Positions 52,266 through 61,627 of a DNA stretch of 64,000 nt are shown in pieces (the first letter of the stretch is position 1; each line of letters starts with the position of its first letter). The translations under genes were made by a program, and so were the position numbers. The stretch comes from Verrucomicrobiia bacterium. GTDB taxonomy: Bacteria > Verrucomicrobiota > Verrucomicrobiia > Limisphaerales > UBA11358. Location of the stretch: contig JARLJW010000073.1 of the NCBI GenBank assembly GCA_031290985.1, forward strand, positions 1 through 64,000, in the 5' to 3' direction. Under the pieces are notes generated by a model that did not search any database, was not told where the DNA came from, and saw only the letters and a program-made list of their open reading frames with translations.

Positions 52266-52356
52266 GGTAGGGCGGGCAGTCCTCTGCCCGCCGCCGCTTG
52301 CCAACGAACACGTTCAGGCTTGCCACGACGGCGCGCACGGAGTGACGCGCCCTACC
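52266..52356. repeat. 91-bp bipartite palindromic intergenic element
   Basis: Terminal GGTAGGGCG...CGCCCTACC; inner hairpins GGCGGGCAG-TCCT-CTGCCCGCC (52271-52292) and GGCGCG...CGCGCC (52330-52351). Confidence 0.8.
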
Positions 52357-52548
52357 GATGCCAATGTTGGCAAGAACTGTTATAGATGATTAATAATGAA
52401 ATGGTGTGCGTGGTGCGCGCTCACTGTGAAATACCCCACGCAGTGTGATCTCATGCGGGGAAAGAAATCGTTTTCCACATCCCGAATGAGCCTGCCTGGT
52501 TGTGAACCATTGTCCCGCTAACGTCCCGGCCCTCCGCTGTCACGCTGC

Positions 52549-53307
52549 TTATTTTCCAGCCGCCTTGGGCTCGCCCGCCTCCGCCGTCTTCAGACAGGGT
52601 GCCAGTTCCGGCACCGACTGGGCCAGCCCCGTCACCACCAGCTTGGCAAAGACCGTGCTGCCCTCGGCATTCAAGTGCGTGTTGTCCACCGTTTCCACGG
52701 CATTGGTCCCCTTGACGCGCGCACTCAACTCATTGCACTTTTCAACGCCAAGCTGCTCGCACAATTCCTTGCTGCTGGCGTGCAGATCAATCAACGGCAC
52801 GTTCTTTTCCGCCGCGATCTTTTTCACCACCTCCACATAAGGCACCAGGCTCGACGTGATTTTACCGTCGCCATTTTTGTTCCATGACCGCCGCACGAGC
52901 GACGTGACCAGTACCGGCTTCGCGCCGATGGCCCGCGTCTCATCCACGTAGCGCGTCATGTTTTCGCGGTAGGTCGTCTCCGGCTGCGTCTCGCGCTCCG
53001 GCCCCTTCCCCGGCTCGTCATTGTGACCGAACTGGATGAGGTAATAATCCCCCTTCAAGGCCAGCGCGTTCGTCCACCGGCCCTCGGCCATGAAGCTCTT
53101 GGAACTGCGCCCGTTGGCCGCAGTATTGATGCACTCCGCCTTGTCAGTGAGTAATTGTTTAAAGCCCGTGCCCCAGCCGGTCCGGTCATTCACCGTCGAA
53201 TCGCCCACGAGGATGATTTTGACCTTCGCCGGCCTGGCGTCATCCGCCGCCATCGCTCCGGCGGAACAAAGCAAGGCGGCGGCCAAGAAAAGAAATTTGG
53301 ATTTCAT
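52549..53307 (-). CDS. Rhamnogalacturonan acetylesterase-like SGNH hydrolase
   Basis: KIILVGDSTVNDRTGWGTGF, YLIQFGHNDEPGKGPERET, VDNTHLNAEGSTVFA. Confidence 0.88.
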   Translation of the reverse strand: MKSKFLFLAAALLCSAGAMAADDARPAKVKIILVGDSTVNDRTGWGTGFKQLLTDKAECINTAANGRSSKSFMAEGRWTNALALKGDYYLIQFGHNDEPGKGPERETQPETTYRENMTRYVDETRAIGAKPVLVTSLVRRSWNKNGDGKITSSLVPYVEVVKKIAAEKNVPLIDLHASSKELCEQLGVEKCNELSARVKGTNAVETVDNTHLNAEGSTVFAKLVVTGLAQSVPELAPCLKTAEAGEPKAAGK

Positions 53308-53534
53308 GTCGCCATATTAGTCATCCGGCCCGCACGGCACATGTCGATTTTTTGCAAACCCGGTTGAATTTTTTGCGGCGCAACCATCCATCATGAATAG
53401 GTAGGGATGCCGCACTGCGTGGTGGCCGACTGCTAAGTCTCCCCGTCGCCGAGCGAAGCGTCAGGCGACGGAACCGGACGACCGGGACGCATATCTTTCC
53501 CTTCCGCAAGTGTGCGACAGGCCCCCTCTCACCG

Positions 53535-54317
53535 TCATTTTTCTACAACCACCTGCGCGCCATCCATCATCACATCAAACTTGTAATTATATCCGAAGTC
53601 CTTGTTCGTGGAGAGGATTCCCGTCACCAGCACGATGTCGCCCAGCTTCGCCGGGGAAGTGGTCGTGACGGCCAGGTCCAGATCATTTTTAGCGGGACTG
53701 CCGGAACCGTCCCGGATGTGCAGCCAGTTTTTCCCGAGGATCATCGCGTTATATTTGACCACCCGGCCGCGTACGGTGACCGGTTTGCCGGCCAGCGAGG
53801 GGGCGGCCGCAAAAATTTGCTGGATCGTTTTCCCGCCGGCAGCCGGTTTGATTCCCGTCAGGCTCAAGTCGGGGGTCGCGGTTTGACCGGCGAGGGGCGG
53901 ATGTCCCGGTGGCAGGACTTGCGGCGGAGCCTGGGCCGGCATGCCCGCCACGGGCGGATGTCCGGGCGGCAACGCTGCCTCCGGGCTGGCGGCACCGTTG
54001 ACCGAAATGCTGCCGGTGAAATAGACCAGGGCAAAATCGCGGTTCAACGTCTTGCTGTGGTAGTTTTGCATCGGGTCGCCCGCCGCGAATGTGACCGTAT
54101 CCCCCACTTTGACGGCAAACCGCGTCGAGGCGGCCCAAACTTTGTTCGTCCCGGTATCCGCCAATACGTACGTATAGCTGGAGGCGTCCATGGTTTCAAC
54201 CACCTTGCCCGTGAGGTTGCCTTCAGTGGCAAAAACGGCCGGAGCCGCCGGCTGGGCGCCGGCAAACGGGAGGGGGACGACCAGACAAGCAATCAACAGG
54301 AGACGTTTCATATTCAT
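53535..54317 (-). CDS. Periplasmic OB-fold-like protein associated with the cytochrome cluster
   Basis: Signal peptide; GKPVTVRGRVVKYNAMILGKNWLHIRDGSGSPAKNDLDLAVTT OB-fold-like; LPPGHPPVAG/LPPGHPPLAG repeats. Confidence 0.7.
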   Translation of the reverse strand: MNMKRLLLIACLVVPLPFAGAQPAAPAVFATEGNLTGKVVETMDASSYTYVLADTGTNKVWAASTRFAVKVGDTVTFAAGDPMQNYHSKTLNRDFALVYFTGSISVNGAASPEAALPPGHPPVAGMPAQAPPQVLPPGHPPLAGQTATPDLSLTGIKPAAGGKTIQQIFAAAPSLAGKPVTVRGRVVKYNAMILGKNWLHIRDGSGSPAKNDLDLAVTTTSPAKLGDIVLVTGILSTNKDFGYNYKFDVMMDGAQVVVEK

Positions 54318-54355
54318 GTTATGTTGGGTTGGTGGTTAAAATTTCGCCGCGTCTT

Positions 54356-56152
54356 TTAATAGGCACTGTTCTTGTGATCCACACCGTGGCACATCAGATT
54401 ACAAGTGCCCTTGAACGTGCCGGTGGAAATGTAGCCCAGCAGCCCCTGTGAATTTGGCGTGACGTAGCTGGTGTTGAAATTGATGAGGTGCGGCACGGTG
54501 GCAACCCCGTGGGAATCGTGGCAGGTCGTGCAGGCGGCCATGTCCTTCACGACGTGTGAATTGTGGAGCGGGAAGCTCCGGCCGCTCAAAACCACGTTCC
54601 GGTCATGGCATTTATAACAGAGCGCGTAAGCGACGGTGCTTTCAGGCTGGTTGTCCACCAGCGTGAGATTCCGTTCCAAGATGGGCCGGTAGATGGAACC
54701 GTGCGGGCCGTTGGCCCCGGCTCCGCCGGCTTTTGGCCCCGTATCACTGTTGTGGCAGTCGGTGCAGTACATCAGGCTGTTCCGCGTCCACGGGGTGATC
54801 AGGCTGGGCACACCGGCCGGGTTTTTACCAGGCATTTCAACCGGATGAAAGCTCTGGTTGGCGCTGGAAAATTGCAGGCGCGTATTCGTCTCGGGGAACT
54901 GCCGCGTGACTGCCGCCGGACCGCGCGCGACACTGTCCGCATGGCAGCGGTAGCACAATTCATATTCCTTTAACAGGGGCTTGATGACGCCGCCCGCGGC
55001 GGTGACTCCGGTGACCCCGGCCAGCGCGCCAGAGGCGTTGGGCACGGCCGCCACCGTGGCGTTGGCCGCGTGGGCATCATGGCAGTCCGCGCAGACCACA
55101 TGCCGTTCCTTCGGATTGATGGGGTCCTCCAACGGCGAATGCGCCCGGGGGTTGAGCGTGATGGGATGGATGCTGATCTTTTGAAAATCAGACGCGATGT
55201 TTTTCTTCACCGTGACGCCATCGTGGCAGTTCAAGCAATTTTGCTCCGGGACCGCCGACTGCAGCAGATGTTTGCTGGAACCGGACTTGTGGTTCATATG
55301 GCAGGTTTCGCAGCCCATGGCCTGGATGCTCGCGCCCATGGCCTTGGCCGACAACGCCGCCTTGCTGGAGGCGCCGGACTTTTTGGCGAACCGCGCCACG
55401 ATCGACTGCGGAACGGGCAGCGGCGAAATGGCATGGGCGGAGGTGGTCCACTGCCCCGGCTGATGACACACGGCGCACAGGGCCGAACCGCTGTTGTTCA
55501 TCACCAGGAAATTGTTAAACTGGTTGTCGTGGGGATTGTGGCAGGAGGTGCATTGCACATCGTACTCGCCGTTCAACAGCTCCAGCTTGACCGCTGGATT
55601 CAGCCCTAGCCGCGGCTGCAACGTGGAATCAGCCTGCGCACACAGGTCATAATTCATCGAAATGGGATGGTCACTGGATAGGTCCGTGCCGAGATTTGCG
55701 GGGTCTCCGACCGGCATGGTGGTGATGGTCGCACCGTTTTGAGTGACCGACACCGGCATCACGCTCGTGCTGATGCTGCCGAGCGCCACCGTGCCGTCGT
55801 GGCAGCTCAAGCAAAGCCGCGAGGAACCGCTCGGCTGCGGGATCGTGATGTTTAATGATTGCAGCCGGGAGCTGGTATACACCACGTAGTTGCTCACCGA
55901 AGACATGGAGTGATTCCACAGCGGCGTCACTCCGTTGGCCTTGTGTACCGTGTGGCAGAAGATGCACGGATTATTTTGGGAGGCGGACTTGATGGTGCCG
56001 GGGCCGCTGGCCGACAGGTTGTGGACGGAATTAATGACGCTGTCCGCCCTGACCGGACCGGCACAGGTGAGCACAACCAGGATCAAGCCCAGTTGCCGCC
56101 AAAAGGTCCGCAGACCATCCGGCACACCCAATAATGGAGGAAAATTTTTCAT
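54356..56152 (-). CDS. Multiheme c-type cytochrome, 11 CXXCH plus one CX3CH
   Basis: CIFCH, CLSCH, CTSCH, CAVCH, CETCH, CLNCH, CADCH, CYRCH, CTDCH, CYKCH, CTTCH and CNLMCH; signal peptide. Confidence 0.93.
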   Translation of the reverse strand: MKNFPPLLGVPDGLRTFWRQLGLILVVLTCAGPVRADSVINSVHNLSASGPGTIKSASQNNPCIFCHTVHKANGVTPLWNHSMSSVSNYVVYTSSRLQSLNITIPQPSGSSRLCLSCHDGTVALGSISTSVMPVSVTQNGATITTMPVGDPANLGTDLSSDHPISMNYDLCAQADSTLQPRLGLNPAVKLELLNGEYDVQCTSCHNPHDNQFNNFLVMNNSGSALCAVCHQPGQWTTSAHAISPLPVPQSIVARFAKKSGASSKAALSAKAMGASIQAMGCETCHMNHKSGSSKHLLQSAVPEQNCLNCHDGVTVKKNIASDFQKISIHPITLNPRAHSPLEDPINPKERHVVCADCHDAHAANATVAAVPNASGALAGVTGVTAAGGVIKPLLKEYELCYRCHADSVARGPAAVTRQFPETNTRLQFSSANQSFHPVEMPGKNPAGVPSLITPWTRNSLMYCTDCHNSDTGPKAGGAGANGPHGSIYRPILERNLTLVDNQPESTVAYALCYKCHDRNVVLSGRSFPLHNSHVVKDMAACTTCHDSHGVATVPHLINFNTSYVTPNSQGLLGYISTGTFKGTCNLMCHGVDHKNSAY

Positions 56153-57177
56153 GGCTGACCGAGGTATTTGTAAATCTGCACGCGGTGATTGAACGAGTCC
56201 GCCACGTAGATCCGGTTGTCTGCGCCGATGGCGATCCCGTTGGGCAGGGATAAATCACCGGGGCCGCTGCCCCCGGCGGCAACATTGAGGAGCAGCCGGC
56301 CGGCGTCATCAAAAATCTGAAAATTGTCAAACACCGCGTCCACCACGTAGCTGTGCCCCTCCGCATCCACCGCCACCCCCTTGGGCCGCGCGAAATGGCC
56401 GGAGGTGTCGCCGTTGCCGCCGAACTGCGACAGAAAATTCCCCTGCAGGTCAAACGTTTGCACCCGGCAATTCATCGTGTCGGCAACCAGCAGATGCCCG
56501 CGCGCATCGGCGGCGGCGCAGGTGGGAAAATTGAATTCGCCCGGCCCCGTGCCGCGCTTCCCGAAACTGGAGCGGAATTGGCCGTCCAGCCCAAAAACAA
56601 AAACGGCGTGCGCCTGTGCGTCCACGACGAACAAGGCATCACCGGCGATGGCCAGCCCCACCGGGCGCTTCAGCGGCGCGCTGATTTCAAAAACCGCCTT
56701 GCCGTCGTCGCGGAAGGCGAAAACTTTAGCCAGCTCTGAATCCGCCACATAAAAAACTCCGCCGCGCCGGGCCACGGCGACCGGTGACGCGAATTTAACC
56801 TTCCCCACCCCGGCATATTGCCGCCATTTCTTGCGGCCGAAATCAACGTAGCAGACCAGGTTGGCATCCGTATCCGTGAGACAAAGATTGCCGGCCTCAT
56901 CCAGCGCCACCCCGAACGGCTTGCGCAGATTAAACCTTTCACCTGTGTCCCCCGTCAACCAGCCCGCCAGCCTGTGCCATGCCCCCGGCTGCTGGCCGAT
57001 GTCCGCCGGACCGTGCAGGCTGTGGTCATAGCGGATGCGCGGCTCGTTGGGGGCCGGCGGCCAGACCGGGGCCGGCGTTTCCGTCGTCACCACCCGCGAC
57101 GACGGCGTGGCGCACGAGACCAGCAGGCTGGCCGTCAGGCCGGCCAGCATCATTTTCCATGTGGACCGTGCGTTCAT
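56149..57177 (-). CDS. NHL-repeat beta-propeller lipoprotein
   Basis: Start at MNARSTWK; lipobox LLVSC; NHL-type repeats (KPFGVALDEAGNLCLTDTDANLV, RPKGVAVDAEGHSYVVDAVFDNFQIFD). Confidence 0.88.
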   Translation of the reverse strand: MNARSTWKMMLAGLTASLLVSCATPSSRVVTTETPAPVWPPAPNEPRIRYDHSLHGPADIGQQPGAWHRLAGWLTGDTGERFNLRKPFGVALDEAGNLCLTDTDANLVCYVDFGRKKWRQYAGVGKVKFASPVAVARRGGVFYVADSELAKVFAFRDDGKAVFEISAPLKRPVGLAIAGDALFVVDAQAHAVFVFGLDGQFRSSFGKRGTGPGEFNFPTCAAADARGHLLVADTMNCRVQTFDLQGNFLSQFGGNGDTSGHFARPKGVAVDAEGHSYVVDAVFDNFQIFDDAGRLLLNVAAGGSGPGDLSLPNGIAIGADNRIYVADSFNHRVQIYKYLGQP

Positions 57178-57178
57178 G

Positions 57179-59206
57179 TCAGAAATTACGCCGCATGCGT
57201 ATGAAAAAGTAATCACGTTCGCGGGTCTCCGTCGAGAACTGCTGGTCATCATGCTGATAACCCGCGTGAAATTCCAGTTTGCCGACCGTCCAATCCAGAT
57301 AAATGCGCCCGGCAAACATATCCTCGTCATAACCGCCGCCGCGCTGCTGCTGAAAGCCCGCCTCCGCATTCACACTCAAGGGGCCGGGCGGATGCCAGTC
57401 ATAATGAAGCATATAACTGTAGAAAGCCAGATCTTGGGCCGGCGTGTCCCCATATTCGGTGCCCGCCGAAAAATGGTTCCATTGCTGGTTCAGATTGATG
57501 CTCATGCTGGAATGGAGGGAAAGCGGGGTCGCATAACTCTCCACCAGGGAATAGATCCGCGTCGAGGAATACGTGGCACGTTGATCAGTGTAAGTCGCAC
57601 CCGCATGCAGGTTATGCCAGTTGACATCGCCGCCAAAATCAACTTCTTCCATGTCCTGCAGAATAAACCCGGCGGCATTCGCGTGATTCATGGTCCGGCT
57701 GTAACCGGCATGAATCCCCGCCCGATCCCCCCAAAAACGCAGGCTGATCTGCCCCTGATAAGTGAACACCGAGTAGCTGCCCGAGGGGTTCGACTGCACG
57801 ACATACGTAATGGCGACCACGTCGCCATTGCTGACGTTATGCAGCCCGCCCGAAAAAAACTGGATCCGCCAAGGATCTGTGCCCGTGTTCGCCACCCATT
57901 CGTTGCTGTCCAGCGGGACACCATTTTTAGTGATGGTAGTAACGGCAATGTCCCCCGGTGTCCGCAGGGTGATGATCATCGGGCCCTGCGCGGGAATGGT
58001 GTAAGATTCACCCGGGACCGTCGTTTCCGGACCGGTGGCCTGCTGGTCCGTCAGGTCATAAGACATCCCGTTATCGATGGATAAATGCCCCCAATCACCC
58101 AGCCGCTTGGTGTAGTCCGCCGACTCCGAAGTCCCGATGCTCTTCGCATCAATGCTGGAGTCGTTGTAACTGCTGTTCACCGTCGACCCGTGCACATCCA
58201 TCTGGGATGCCAAGCTGTCAAAGAGCTCGTGACGGAGACCAGCCGAAACGTTGTTTTGAATTGCATCGTAGCCATTGCCAAAATTGTCGTTGAACGCGTA
58301 GTTGTAGAAATTTTGCAGGTGCGGCGTCAGCTCCATGTTGAAGTTCAACGCCGCATTCAGCGAGGAGGCGCTGGTGCCGCCATAATCCTGCTCCGTGAAA
58401 TATAACGATGAAGCCAGGGTGTTTTTATTAAAATGTTCGGAGTCCGTCAGGGCGACGTGCTGGGATCTGCTTTGGCTGGAATAAGACGTGCCGCCATTCT
58501 GGGTCTGGTTTTCATATTCGTTGAATTGGTAGCCAAGGTCCGTCTGGTCCAGTCCTTTTCGTTGATTGTTCGCGTGCAGGTCCAGCTTGAGCTGCGAGGT
58601 GTCGAAAGTCTGGCTGTAGGCGTCGCGTTGTTCATCGAGCTGTTCCAGACTGATCGTCACCGGCACCAGCCCATCGCGATAGCCCGTAAAAACCCCCCAG
58701 CCGCTCGAGTCCACGGTCTCCGAGTTGAAAAAATCATATTGCACGTCCTGATGCGACCGGTTGAAGGAAAACGTGGTGGCATAGGGCTTGACCTCCAGCA
58801 GGGTGACCGAGCCGTGGCCGTTCAACATCATCTCCTCCGTCTGGGAACTGGACGATCCCGACCGGGTTTGCTGCCAGTAATAACCCGGCTCAAACAGCAG
58901 CGAATAGGTCAGCAAATCCGGATGGTAAACGTAATTGTTCCATTGGATGCCGACGGCGGGCATCACGGACACCCAGAACAAATCCGGCACGTTGCCGCCC
59001 CCGGAGGACTTGTAAGTGCTGCGCTGCGACTCCACGTCTGTTTTAACATAGGTCACATGCGGAACCAGCATCGTCCACAGCGGGTCTTCCCGGTACAGCC
59101 CCCAACCGCCGCTCTGCGCCAGGCCGCGCGACGCCCCGGTCGCCAGCACCAAGGTGGCGATGGATGCCGGCAGATACCTGAGATATGGATGCGGGCGCGG
59201 ATTCAT
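57179..59206 (-). CDS. Putative outer-membrane beta-barrel protein (porin of a porin-cytochrome complex?)
   Basis: Signal peptide, alternating aromatic/polar strands, C-terminal ...RDYFFIRMRRNF ending in Phe; 675 aa; overlaps the upstream cytochrome stop (ATGA). Confidence 0.75.
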   Translation of the reverse strand: MNPRPHPYLRYLPASIATLVLATGASRGLAQSGGWGLYREDPLWTMLVPHVTYVKTDVESQRSTYKSSGGGNVPDLFWVSVMPAVGIQWNNYVYHPDLLTYSLLFEPGYYWQQTRSGSSSSQTEEMMLNGHGSVTLLEVKPYATTFSFNRSHQDVQYDFFNSETVDSSGWGVFTGYRDGLVPVTISLEQLDEQRDAYSQTFDTSQLKLDLHANNQRKGLDQTDLGYQFNEYENQTQNGGTSYSSQSRSQHVALTDSEHFNKNTLASSLYFTEQDYGGTSASSLNAALNFNMELTPHLQNFYNYAFNDNFGNGYDAIQNNVSAGLRHELFDSLASQMDVHGSTVNSSYNDSSIDAKSIGTSESADYTKRLGDWGHLSIDNGMSYDLTDQQATGPETTVPGESYTIPAQGPMIITLRTPGDIAVTTITKNGVPLDSNEWVANTGTDPWRIQFFSGGLHNVSNGDVVAITYVVQSNPSGSYSVFTYQGQISLRFWGDRAGIHAGYSRTMNHANAAGFILQDMEEVDFGGDVNWHNLHAGATYTDQRATYSSTRIYSLVESYATPLSLHSSMSINLNQQWNHFSAGTEYGDTPAQDLAFYSYMLHYDWHPPGPLSVNAEAGFQQQRGGGYDEDMFAGRIYLDWTVGKLEFHAGYQHDDQQFSTETRERDYFFIRMRRNF

Positions 59207-60210
59207 TTCGGTTTCGCCGCAGGTTTCAACAGGTTTTTATCCGTGCCGACGTGCGGATCGTGGCACAGCGTGCAGCTCTTGCCCTCCGCGCCGGCATGGC
59301 CTTTGACGGCTTTCAAATCCTTGTCGTCATGACAGTCGCCACAGAGCTTGAGGGTGTTCTTCAGGAGCAGCTTGTCCTCGGTGGATTGGTGCGGGTTGTG
59401 GCAGCCGGCGCAATCCTCCACGACGTCGTGCTGAAACTTCGCCTTCTCCAGGAAATTGTCGTGGCAATCCCAGCACAGTGCCGGTGTGTTTTTTTTCACC
59501 AGCTTCTTGTTGTTCGAGGCGTGCGGCGCGTGGCAGGCCAGGCAGTCACCGTCGCTGACGGGCTGATGGACAAATTTCTTCTTCGCGATGTCATCGTGAC
59601 AATCCATGCAGGTGTCCTTCACGGATTTCTTGAGCAGGCCCTTGAAGTTGGTCGCGTGCGGCGCATGGCAGTCCAGACAGTCGCCGGCCTCGACCGCCTG
59701 ATGCTTGAATTTCATCTTCGCCAGCGGATCGTCATGGCACGTCAGGCACAGATCGTTGCCTTTCTTGACCAGCAGATGCTGGTTGGGCGACTGGTGCGGC
59801 GAGTGGCAGCTGATGCATTCACCGTTTTCAACCGGCTGGTGCTTCACCTTCTGCCCGGCCAGAAAGTCCTTGTGGCAGTTGAAGCAAAGCTGGGGCGCCG
59901 GGGCGGTCAGTTGCTGCGAAAACGACGAGACATGGCATTCCGCGCATTTGTTCTGGATGAACGGCGGATGAAAATAGTTTCCCGGCGGCTTGGGCTTTTC
60001 CGCCGGCTGGGCGGTTCCGGCCACGGTGTTGGTGGTGACCACCACCCCCTTGACAACATTGGTGGAAGTGACCGAGGCATTTTCCGCCGGGACACCGTCA
60101 AAGAAAAAGGTCAGCCACTTCCGATTGGTCGCCGTGGTGCAGCCGCTGGTCAGCAACAGCCCCGCCAACGCGGCCATCAAGCCCCGGAAAAATAGCTGGT
60201 TCAATTTCAT
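59203..60210 (-). CDS. Multiheme c-type cytochrome, 11 CXXCH, probable lipoprotein
   Basis: CAECH, CFNCH, CISCH, CLTCH, CLDCH, CMDCH, CLACH, CWDCH, CAGCH, CGDCH, CTLCH in 335 aa; LLLTSGC near the N-terminus. Confidence 0.94.
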   Translation of the reverse strand: MKLNQLFFRGLMAALAGLLLTSGCTTATNRKWLTFFFDGVPAENASVTSTNVVKGVVVTTNTVAGTAQPAEKPKPPGNYFHPPFIQNKCAECHVSSFSQQLTAPAPQLCFNCHKDFLAGQKVKHQPVENGECISCHSPHQSPNQHLLVKKGNDLCLTCHDDPLAKMKFKHQAVEAGDCLDCHAPHATNFKGLLKKSVKDTCMDCHDDIAKKKFVHQPVSDGDCLACHAPHASNNKKLVKKNTPALCWDCHDNFLEKAKFQHDVVEDCAGCHNPHQSTEDKLLLKNTLKLCGDCHDDKDLKAVKGHAGAEGKSCTLCHDPHVGTDKNLLKPAAKPK

Positions 60211-60257
60211 GTTTGCGTTTCCCGGCCCCCGCCAGCGGACCGACCACCGTGAATCAT

Positions 60258-61367
60258 TTATTTTTTATGGCCAAAACCGTAGATGCTCACCTTGTGGGTG
60301 CCCATTTGATTGATCACAATCACGAGGTATTCCACCTTGAAATCCGGCGCGGCGTAGCTTTGAAAATAACCCACGTCGTCATAATCCAGTGCCACCTTGG
60401 CCGGCAGGTTTTGGATTTCCCGGGTCGCTCCCGGCTCGCCGAACCAGGTCAAAGGCCGTCCTTGCTCGTCAAAAATCTGGACCACCTGCGACAACGCATC
60501 GACCGCGTAAAGGCGGTTCTCCCGGTCCACCGCCACGCCTTTCACCCGCGCAAACTGTCCGGTGCTGTCGCCCATGCCGCCGACGTGCCGCAAATGATTC
60601 CCGTCGGCGTCATACACCTGCACCCGGAAGGCCCCCGTGTCCGAAACGTAAAGCCGGCCTTGCGAATCCAGCGCCAAATTGGTGGGCATGAACAGGCGGC
60701 GCGCCACGTTCGTACCATCCGATCCCCGGGGAATATCGAATAGATTGGTTCTTGTCGCCTTGTCGTAGACATGCACGCAGTGATTTTGGATGTCCGCCAC
60801 ATAAATCCGGTCCCGGCTCAACGCCACATCGCGCGGCTTCATTTCCCCGACCTTGCCCAGCGCCGCCACATAATCCTGGTTCTTGTCAAAAATCACCACC
60901 TGGTCGCGGCCCGAATCCGCGACATACAGGGCGCCATCCGTGTCCACCGCCAGGTTCAGTGGCACCCTCAGCCGTCCCTCTCCATCCCAGCCCTTCAGGT
61001 GCATCTCCCGCGTCTGCAAATCGACCACGATCAACCCGCCGTAGTCCGTGTCGCAAATGTAAAATTTCTTTCCACTGGCGGCCACGCCATAGGGCTTGGA
61101 GATTTCCTTGGTGGCCGGCTTCTGGCCGGTGACGTACGACATGAAACTGCGGTCATTCCCGCCACGAAACTCCTTCTCAGTATGAAAAGCGGTTAGGAAT
61201 TGGAGGTGCGGCTCGTCCGGCGGCGGCGGGAAAAATTCATAGGTCTTTTTGGCCGTCTGGTTGGACGTGGCGCAACCGGCGATCAGGCCCAGGGCTGCGG
61301 CCGCAATCACCACGCGCAAGCCCGTTAATTGTAAATTGTCCAACGTTTTTTGGATCGATTTATTCAT
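60258..61367 (-). CDS. NHL-repeat beta-propeller lipoprotein (second copy)
   Basis: Start at MNKSIQKT; lipobox LIAGC; repeats KPYGVAASGKKFYICDTDYGG, VPLNLAVDTDGALYVADSGRDQVVIFD. Confidence 0.88.
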   Translation of the reverse strand: MNKSIQKTLDNLQLTGLRVVIAAAALGLIAGCATSNQTAKKTYEFFPPPPDEPHLQFLTAFHTEKEFRGGNDRSFMSYVTGQKPATKEISKPYGVAASGKKFYICDTDYGGLIVVDLQTREMHLKGWDGEGRLRVPLNLAVDTDGALYVADSGRDQVVIFDKNQDYVAALGKVGEMKPRDVALSRDRIYVADIQNHCVHVYDKATRTNLFDIPRGSDGTNVARRLFMPTNLALDSQGRLYVSDTGAFRVQVYDADGNHLRHVGGMGDSTGQFARVKGVAVDRENRLYAVDALSQVVQIFDEQGRPLTWFGEPGATREIQNLPAKVALDYDDVGYFQSYAAPDFKVEYLVIVINQMGTHKVSIYGFGHKK

Positions 61368-61550
61368 ATGTCTGGTTTGGTTGTACAGGGGTTCTGCTCC
61401 CCGTTGGTTCTGCATAAGCATCTCCCACTCCGGCACGCATGACTAAACCTATCTTGTCTTTGTATCCGCATAATTTGTGTAGTCGGAATTTTGACGACGC
61501 TGGCCCCGTCCTCCGCCCATCGCCACCAATCGGTCTCCAAGCCGTGTCCC

Positions 61551-61585
61551 TAAAAAAGCGAGACCCTGTTTGATCAGGGTCTCGC
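61551..61585 (-). terminator. Rho-independent terminator downstream of the tetraheme cytochrome
   Basis: Minus-strand GCGAGACCCTG-ATCAAA-CAGGGTCTCGC followed by TTTTTT. Confidence 0.9.
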
Positions 61586-61627
61586 GCGATGACCGCGCCG
61601 AAACCGGTGCGGTTGTTTGCAATTCAA

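Noticed and set aside
57035-60195. Plus-strand ORFs 57035-58084 and 59185-60195 opposite the barrel and cytochrome genes
   Set aside because: Antisense to genes with clear CXXCH motifs and a barrel signature; no family signal.
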